Assembly: GCA_035610835.1 (NCBI GenBank)
Contig: CM069444.1
Location: 1-64,000, forward strand
DNA length: 64,000 nucleotides
From: Ophiura sarsii
Taxonomy: Eukaryota > Echinodermata > Ophiuroidea > Amphilepidida > Ophiuridae
Direction: 5' to 3'
The stretch's first letter is position 1. Each line of letters begins with the position of its first letter. Below are positions 57,119 through 64,000 of this stretch, piece after piece. The notes beneath the pieces were generated by a model. It ran no database searches and was not told the origin of the DNA. It worked only from the letters and a program-made list of their open reading frames with translations. The position numbers were made by a program, and so were the translations under genes.

Positions 57119-58607
57119 ATAAATGTGAGATTTAAACATTTGATCAACAACCCATCGACGCTACGAAATGAATTTATATCGAGACAAGATTCGAGGAGCT
57201 ATATTATAAGCATTCACTTGACCGGACTAAATAATTTTATAACATTGTAAGCATGTTTCTAGTTACAAAAGACTATGAATATTATGATACGATGGATAAA
57301 ATTGATGCCTGATTCTTCAGAAGTGACGTTTTTACCGTGGATTTGGCTTTAGTTTCGTCAAGTTTTTCTTGAATTCGGGTTTGTGTGATTACAATAATTT
57401 GCACCGAAAATACAACATGTCATGAAGTTCACAGATAATATTAGATAATATTATTTGCATAATATGCTTTTTTATTATACAATTTCATGGCAAATGTGTT
57501 TGAAATGTGTGATTATAATCATGAAAAGAGCTCATTTACATCGTGCTATTACGAGGTCAACTATGACTGCGAAGTCGTATCGCTACGGGTGAGTACTTTC
57601 GGGTCGCTTTGCTGGGTTAGAAAAGAAACGACTTTTCGCATGGTTGCATACTGACTGTATATGAAAGCTATATATGAAGATTGTTAAACGGGGTCAGTCG
57701 TTACAAACATGCACAAACACAATAGCCAAACGACCTTGCTTTTGTCAACATTCCCTACACAGAGGACTGCAGTGCAAATCTCTACGATTTTCGCTATGTA
57801 ATTTCTATGGCGGATTTCATTCCGTTGTATGAAGCTATGATGTTTGCGTGGTCTTCGCTATCTCCAAGCAGATAGAGCAACGTACACGGACTTTCTTGTA
57901 GACGAGGGTTCATTTCATGATTTGGTGAGCTTTAGAATGAGTTAGGATTCCTGTAATTTCGAAGACCACAGATTTTCAAAACGTGAATTTTCCAACATTT
58001 TACGACATAAATTTGGTCACAAAACGTGTTTAATACTATACATTTTACCGTTCTGCAGATGCTTATGACCCTCCTCTAAAATTCTACATGATTTTTAACA
58101 CGTTTCTCAGTTTTTGAGATGCCCAAATAGACCATTTTCCGAAGCTATTTCGAGCAAATATTGCAATCACTGAGACTCCATATTGTTTTCTTGCGTATAA
58201 CAAAATCTGACACGCAGCGTGACCTCCCAGCTGGCTGATTGGTGTGCATTTTTAACATGGGTTATCGCCCAAAAGTTGATTATATGCTGAAGGAGATTGT
58301 AATTCTGATTTCATTATAATGCATAACACTATTTTTTGAAACGATTCGAGACACCTATTTCGTTCATAAATAAATTTCACCATTACGTTTGATCGATTAA
58401 AATTCGCGGCAAATCTATTGCACCATGGGTATTATTACTTGAAAACACGGTGACTCAGATACATAGGGAGTCATGTGACTTTTGTCCAGGACAAACACTT
58501 GAGATGTACACGCCCCTTTAATCTGAGACGAGTATATTCGTCTCAGCTTTAATGCCCCTTTAATTTGCAGCTTGCAAGGTGTCTTAATACTTTTGGTTAC
58601 TAGTGTA

Positions 58608-59214
58608 GTAAGCTAGGGGGTCTTAAACGTCAACGCGTCACTGACGATACAATACGAGGCATTGCGACCTTTTATCAATATTTTGATTTCGAGGCCGTGA
58701 CATGCACATCGATACTTGCAGGTAAAAAGTAATATAACTCACGTTTTGAACATACATCAAATGATCAAAATCTACATAATTACATACTGATTCGGAATCT
58801 TCCAAAGATATAGATTTGGGACAGCGGATAAAATAAGTGATCCGGGAAATATTTGGGATATAAAGTGAACGGTCTCATGCTCATGTCATCTCATAGTAGG
58901 TACGGTAAGCTTTTTAGCACTTGGAATGGTTAAATATAAAAATACTGTCGAGAGCTGATTTTTGATGTCGAGGATTACTAATTTACAATGGGTATTTATT
59001 TGGGGGCTGTCATTTCCTTTGGTACGGGTTGGGGGTCCCAAATATTTTAGGAGGGGAGGTAGGCTATGACTGCACCGTCACGAAGTGATTTAATCTCGTT
59101 TTATTCCAAAGAAGATTTTACAGTACAAACGAATGTTTCCCAAAACAAAATAATTAGTAAAGTAACAAAGTTATTAACAGCTTGACCGTCTGACTTCCGC
59201 CTTCATAATGCCAA
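58608..59214. other. No gene seen; mirror of 9341-9938
   Basis: Shared arm sequence with several small indels compared with the left. Confidence 0.5.
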
Positions 59215-59582
59215 TAAAGGTATATTATGTGTTCTTTTCCAGGGGACGCCCTCAATCCTCGAAAAAAAATTGGAAGCAGATTTTCTTGCAGATTTACTTT
59301 TCTGATCATAAATCTGAAAATAAATATATTCCAAGTTACAGAGCGATACGATTCCTAATAACCTCAAAATCATAGTTTTAGAGTGAATTTAGAGTAAAAT
59401 CTAAAAAAAATAGATTGTAGGCCTACCTCTCGGTACAATCTATTTTCAAACCATGATTTTGAAGTAATTAGGAATCGCATCGATCTGTAACTTAGAAGAT
59501 CTTTATGATTTATGATCAAAAATGCATAGTAAAAATCAATGATAAGGCGCTACTTGGAAAAGATCACATAATATGCCTTTAA
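59215..59582. mobile_element. Hairpin MITE P (right copy)
   Basis: Mirror of 8938-9340, with the same inverted ends (ggtatattatgtgttctttt and agatcacataatatgccttt). Confidence 0.8.
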
Positions 59583-59944
59583 ATATGAAAACAGATTGAA
59601 TCTTAACTACAATGTGTTATTAAAAAAATATAGGGTCTAGTGTAAGAAAAACAAGAGAGGACTGAATTGAAGAGTCATCAATAGATTATACTACTGGCAG
59701 CAGGATTTTCTTAAGACCGTTTTTAAACAACATGCAATGGGAACCATGCAGTGACAGAAATCAGTGATGGAAGTGAAGGATGCTGCAGTGGTATATTGCT
59801 TAAGAAATCTTCTTACGCTACGCTGTAATGTTTGAAATAATTGTCCATACAATCGCCAATTATAGGCGTCATAGTGCAGGCCGGGAGTGCAGCAGCATTC
59901 TTTTTTGTGTTTATACCGCAATCGGTAAACTAATATAATCCAAT

Positions 59945-59971
59945 TTCTTTCTTCTTTCTGTATTTTGTAGA
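59945..59971 (+). promoter_or_regulatory. Candidate splice acceptor before right ZNF1
   Basis: A pyrimidine-rich tract ending ctgtattttgtag, 11 bases before the ATG, conserved in the left arm. Suggests that the finger array is the last exon. Confidence 0.5.
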
Positions 59972-59981
59972 TCAACATGTC

Positions 59982-61421
59982 ATGGAAACCAAATGTGCGA
60001 TCATGTCAATGCCTTTTGTGTGCAGGTATTGCAAGCATTCTGTGTTTGATAAATTTGATCGATATCAAAAACATGTGCGTCATCATGGAATGCATTGGTG
60101 TTCATCCACGCTAAGTAAGAAGCCTTTTGGTCACTACAGCAGGAATACAACACTATGGACTATAAACTGTGATAAGAATGTCTCCATTCCAGCTGAAAAG
60201 ACCAGACATGAAAGGATTCATACCAGGAAGAAACCACACACATGTACATATTGTAACAGGGGTTTCACTTTGTTAAATACTAAAATCTGTCATGAAAGAA
60301 TTCATACCCAAGAAAAACCACACCAGTGTTATAACTGTGACAATACCTTTTCTCGTTCGAATGAACAGACTAGCCATGAAAGGATTCATACCAAAGAAAA
60401 ACTACAATACCAATGTTCATACTGTGACAAGAGTTTTTCTCATTCGTGGAATAAGACCAGTCATGAAAGGATTCATACCAAAGAGAAACCATATCAATGT
60501 TCATCTTGTGACAGGACTTTCTCTCATTTAAGTAATAAGACCAGCCATGAGAGGATTCATACTAAAGAGAAACCATACCAATGTTCACACTGTGACAAGA
60601 GTTTCTCTCATTTAAGTAACAAAATCAAACATGAAAGGATTCATACTACAGAGAAACCATACACATGTTCGTATTGTGACAAGAGTTTTACTCAGTTGAT
60701 TAACATGACTAGGCATGAAATGGTTCATACCAAAGAAAAACCATACCAATGTTCATACTGTGACAAGAGTTTTTCTTATTTGAATTACAAGACCATTCAT
60801 GAGAGGATTCATACGAAAGAGAAACCCTACCAATGTTCGTATTGTGACAAGAATTTTTCTCAGTTGATTAACAAGACTAGGCATGAAAGGGTTCATACCA
60901 AAGAAAAAACCCACCAATGTTCATATTGTGAAATGAGTTTTTCTCGTTCGGGTGATAAAACCAGTCATGAAAGGATTCATACCAAAAAGAAACCATACCA
61001 ATGTTCACACTGTGACAAGACTTTCTCTCAATTAAGTCATAAGATCGCCCATGAAAGGATTCACACTAAAGAGAAACCATACACATGTTCGTATTGTAAC
61101 AAGAGATTTTCTCAGTTGGTTAATAAGACAAGGCATGAAAGGGTTCATACGAAAGAAAAACCATACCAATGTTCATACTGTGAAAAGAGTTTTTCTAATT
61201 CGAATGATAAGACCAGTCATGAGAGGATTCATACTAAAGAGAAACCCTACCAATGTTCGTATTGTGACAAGCGTTTTTCTCAGGTGTTTAATAAGAAAAA
61301 GCATGAAAGGATTCATACGAAAGAAAAACCATACCATTGTGCATACTGTGACAAGAGATTCTCTGATTCAAGTAATAAGAATACCCATGAGCGGATTCAT
61401 ACAAAAGAGAAACCGTACTAA
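59982..61421 (+). CDS. C2H2 zinc-finger protein ZNF1, right copy
   Basis: 479 residues, same layout as the left copy: an atypical first finger at about 12-35, a degenerate linker region, then 14 regular fingers with TKEKPY linkers and Lys at the position of the usual helix Leu. It differs from the left copy at about 22 residues, including a cluster of six at about 48-68 (for example P for H, T for D, C for W) and helix changes in the third regular finger (H and W for S and G). It ends with the same TKEKPY-stop, so the truncating stop predates the arm split. No effector domain is visible; nucleic-acid binding is inferred from the family only. Confidence 0.86.
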   Translation: METKCAIMSMPFVCRYCKHSVFDKFDRYQKHVRHHGMHWCSSTLSKKPFGHYSRNTTLWTINCDKNVSIPAEKTRHERIHTRKKPHTCTYCNRGFTLLNTKICHERIHTQEKPHQCYNCDNTFSRSNEQTSHERIHTKEKLQYQCSYCDKSFSHSWNKTSHERIHTKEKPYQCSSCDRTFSHLSNKTSHERIHTKEKPYQCSHCDKSFSHLSNKIKHERIHTTEKPYTCSYCDKSFTQLINMTRHEMVHTKEKPYQCSYCDKSFSYLNYKTIHERIHTKEKPYQCSYCDKNFSQLINKTRHERVHTKEKTHQCSYCEMSFSRSGDKTSHERIHTKKKPYQCSHCDKTFSQLSHKIAHERIHTKEKPYTCSYCNKRFSQLVNKTRHERVHTKEKPYQCSYCEKSFSNSNDKTSHERIHTKEKPYQCSYCDKRFSQVFNKKKHERIHTKEKPYHCAYCDKRFSDSSNKNTHERIHTKEKPY

Positions 61422-61715
61422 TGTTCACACTAAAAAAGAGGTTTGCTTGTTCAAGTATAACAATACATCATCGGATTCATACTAGAAATCATGTACACAT
61501 GTTTGTATTATGACAACAGTTTTCTCTGTTGGTTTCAAAGACTACCCATGAAGAAAAGATTCATACCAATACCAAATAAACCATACTATTATACATACTG
61601 TCATAAGGGTTTCTCTAATTCGAGTAACAAGACTAGCTATGAAAGGAGTCATACTAAACAGACTGGCCTTTCCAATGTTCACTCTCTGATAAGACCGTCT
61701 CTCAGTCAGGAGATA
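61422..61715 (+). pseudogene. Decayed 3' fingers of right ZNF1
   Basis: Directly after the stop come CSH, then TCLYYDNSF, then YTYCHKGFSNSSNKTSYERSHTK and SLIRPSLSQE, in shifting frames: at least three dead fingers. This copy lacks the MITE that splits the left one. Confidence 0.8.
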
Positions 61716-61738
61716 AGGGACGCACCATTATATATCCG

Positions 61739-61785
61739 GGGGGGGGGGGGGGGGGGGAGGGGGGCGGGGGGGGGGGGGGGGGGGG
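61739..61785 (+). repeat. Poly-G tract, nearly 47 bases
   Basis: G run broken only by an A and a C. The left-arm counterpart is the C run of about 21 bases at 5441-5461. Confidence 0.9.
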
Positions 61786-61859
61786 ATGGTCATGGAAGAT
61801 TAGGGTCAGGCTGATTTTTTTCTCCACCAGGGTTTAACACACACACACAAAAATTGCCA

Positions 61860-61975
61860 GTAGAGGCACATTTTTTTTTTCATAGCCAAAGGAGGCAACA
61901 TTTTTTTTCAAAGCCAAAGGAGGCAACATTTCTTTTTCAAAGCCAAAGGAGACAACATTTTTTTTCTAAGGTGAT
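61860..61975 (-). repeat. Tandem repeat, unit about 30 bp (right copy)
   Basis: Mirror of 5258-5372. Confidence 0.75.
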
Positions 61976-63469
61976 TTATTTTCCTTCCATCAACCAAGAT
62001 TTAATGAAGGCCAGATTCACTTCGTGAGCAATGTACTATTATGGTCTGCATGTGTTTTACCCAGTGTACCGGGTGTTTCTAACAAAATTGTGCACATGTT
62101 TTCGCAACTGGTTGACTATGAAGTCCAAAGCTTGGTTTAATATATTTATACACACGGAAAGGGAAAACACTCAGCTTTCAGATGCCGTTTATTTTATCTG
62201 ATTTGGATTTGTCAATTTATCAAAACTACCCAAATCGACGTTGTGCCACTTACAGGTTTACTCCTAAGGATGCAACTTCTACTTGTACGATTGCCCTTCA
62301 CCAGTGTTACACCTATCAGTTGTAAGACGCACTATACGACCCCCGGGAGAGGTGCGTCGTGGGTGCGTCGTTTACCAATAATTCTTGACGGAGGGTACGT
62401 CAGTGGCAGCCTTTGGTCCGTCAAAAAAATGACGGAGGGTGCGTAAAGGTCCGTCACTTACATGGGTGCGTCACAGTGTACATCTGTTTACAATCAACAA
62501 AATACGACCTTTAGGCCTACTGTACCACATAACTCCTTGATACCGCCAACCAAGCTCCACTTTAACACCGCAAACATCACTCCGATATGTTATACCGCAT
62601 GTTCTAAAATGCATGAAATCACTCGATCATCGCCAATTGCTCCGCGCAGTCGCTTACTATCGTCCTACGAGCCGAGACCCGAGACTCGAGACTCTGCTAC
62701 CGGGGGAAGCACTCGTAATCACCCGTGTTGTCCATATCTGACTATTTGTTTTAGTATACAAAGGTTTACATCGAGTTTGTAATTTCATTTGGGGGGAATC
62801 ATGGTGTGGGGCCGGGGGACTTATCACAATAGCGATATACGTCTCTGTGCCGCCTTTTGGGGTGCCTTTTCTCGAAGTATATGGGTGGTATTGATTAAAT
62901 CAGAAATGTTTTTGGTATTTGAAAATGCCCCCTTAAATTCTTTGATGGTTTATAGAAGGTGTAATTTCCAATCCGAAGTTTATACACTTTCGAGAACCTC
63001 ATTTTGGTTAAAATACACTTTCGAGAACCCAATTTTCTGCTTACCTCCCGTTTATTGTAAATAGGCGCAAGCCTACATGTATAACATGGGATGAAGGATC
63101 CCCCCAAACAACACCCCACTCCACTCCACCACACCCCACCCCACCTGGTTACGCCACTGAACGGGTCGAAGCAGAATGGGAAATGTTCTCGAAATTGTTT
63201 CATCCTCATCATGACGTTTATGACAATCAGTTAAATATTTTATGAATTTTAGACCAGTCAGACATTATTGTGCATATAAAAGTTCTCCTCTTGGTTCCGT
63301 CTATTCGGTCCAGGTCCGGGGTCTATATAATTATTTTCTTTATGTTTCACCAAATATATTGCTCTCTATCTCAAAACTGTGTTTGCCGACAACATGTCCT
63401 TTTTGACGCGACTGGTCAACAATGTAGCCACTATTTTTTAAGTAGGATTCTTCATAAAAGGTACCATAC
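61976..63469. other. No gene seen; conserved outer arm
   Basis: Mirror of 3236-5257 without the hAT-like insertion. The empty site ctcccggg is present near 62341-62350 (read in reverse as cccgggag). Confidence 0.6.
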
Positions 63470-63665
63470 CAATATGATACCATACCAGTATTACCAGTGT
63501 AGATATTGTGACATCTGTTTTTATAACGCAGTGGTATGACTACACATCTGAGAATCCATACAAAAGAAGAAAAAAATCCATTCCAATGTCATTATTGCCA
63601 AAGAGTTTCCTGAAATTATCCATAGCAACGACACACCATACCAGTGTATATATTTCACAACTAGT
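63470..63665 (+). pseudogene. Decayed C2H2 finger remnant (right copy)
   Basis: CRYCDICF, then a frame change, TTHLRIHTKEE and FQCHYCQ, then stops. Mirrors 3035-3235. Better preserved than the left copy in the TTHLRIH region. Confidence 0.7.
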
Positions 63666-64000
63666 GTTGAGTTAAGTTTTATGATATTAATGTGGAATAA
63701 ATTTAATAAATATCAATTAATATTTGACAATTATTTGAGTGTCAGTGTCATAATTCACACATTATCATGTCTATAGTTGGTTTTTTAAGGGCCTGGTGTT
63801 GATAAACAAAATTTGTCTTTTATTAGAGTGAAAGTTCAATTCTGGGTTGGTAATCAAATAATTTGAAATTGATCTTTTGTTCACAACACAAGATAATAGT
63901 TACCTGGATTTTGTCTTTGGTTTAATGCAGCGATGGAAATACCCACATGACTTTTCTCCCAGGGACCAACCCTGGGTGGACGACAATAGTCAACTTAGAA
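63666..64000. other. No gene seen; arm continues to window edge
   Basis: Mirror of 2692-3034 at about 99% by eye. Confidence 0.6.

Larger units (their letters stand above)
55117..58516. mobile_element. Element M, 3.4 kb, right arm only
   Basis: Inverted ends GGGGCGTGTACATCTCAAGT and partner, continuing through tgtttgtcctggacaaa.tcaca for about 50 bp, with weaker inversion further in. The left arm lacks it. The target duplication is unclear; a second small palindrome (ctgagacga...tcgtctcag) and a repeated gcccctttaat lie at its right edge. The largest frame (56619-56969, 116 codons) resembles nothing known. Three tRNA-like segments lie inside. Confidence 0.78.
53416..58605. mobile_element. 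Tc1-like element L (right copy)
   Basis: Starts CACTAGCAACCAAAAGTATT and ends with the inverted partner, with TA on both sides (53414-53415 and 58606-58607). Contains N (53912-54459) and M (55117-58516). No transposase frame. Confidence 0.82.
45287..64000 (-). repeat. Right arm of giant inverted repeat
   Basis: Mirror of 2692-23868. The last base of the window still pairs, so the arm extends further. Confidence 0.95.

Overview
The window looks like a piece of a repeat-rich animal nuclear genome, most likely a marine deuterostome invertebrate such as an echinoderm. That placement is inference from style only: AT-rich DNA with frequent TAGGCCTA words, very long C/G homopolymers, C2H2 zinc-finger genes with the finger array in one exon, a tRNA-headed SINE, LINE scraps, an intact Ty3/Gypsy-type element and many short DNA transposons. 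There is no operon-like gene packing.

The dominant structure is a huge imperfect inverted repeat. Bases 2692-23868 (left arm) reappear in reverse complement as 45287-64000 (right arm), around an unmatched 21.4 kb centre. Base 64000 pairs with base 2692, so the palindrome continues past the window's right edge. Each arm carries the same two genes in mirror order: ZNF1 (left 7066-8505 minus, right 59982-61421 plus) and ZNF2 (left 21890-23281 plus and frameshifted, right 45658-47046 minus and intact).

The arms differ mainly by cleanly bounded transposon insertions whose empty sites can be read in the other arm. Left only: a hAT-like element (4352-4879), a TA-flanked MITE (5699-6896), a three-deep nest (MITE E, then a G-rich element, then an LTR retrotransposon at 10177-15399), foldback element K (17891-20210) and a 15-bp minisatellite expansion (23270-23535). 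Right only: the 4.1 kb foldback element J (48354-52466), a MITE E copy (52795-53059) and the 3.4 kb element M (55117-58516). Shared, and so older than the split: Tc1-like element L, mariner-like element N, hairpin MITE P, a LINE remnant and decayed finger remnants. The arms may be a real inverted segmental duplication, or two haplotypes joined tail to tail by the assembler. A 100-N gap at 24214-24313, just inside the left arm's inner edge, makes the second option serious.

The centre (24314-45286) has no gene I can support. It holds a 5'-truncated LINE with target duplications (26223-27246), GATT arrays, a 13-bp minisatellite, several direct repeats, a perfect 133-bp palindrome (36225-36357), a LINE ORF1 fragment (37930-38690), a mariner-like foldback element G with a Harbinger-like element H in its middle (38810-41861), and a tRNA-derived SINE (44020-44416).

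The only plausible host genes are ZNF1 and ZNF2. The only apparently complete mobile coding unit is the 1364-residue gag-pol. All coordinates, alignments and motif assignments were made by eye; identities are approximate.
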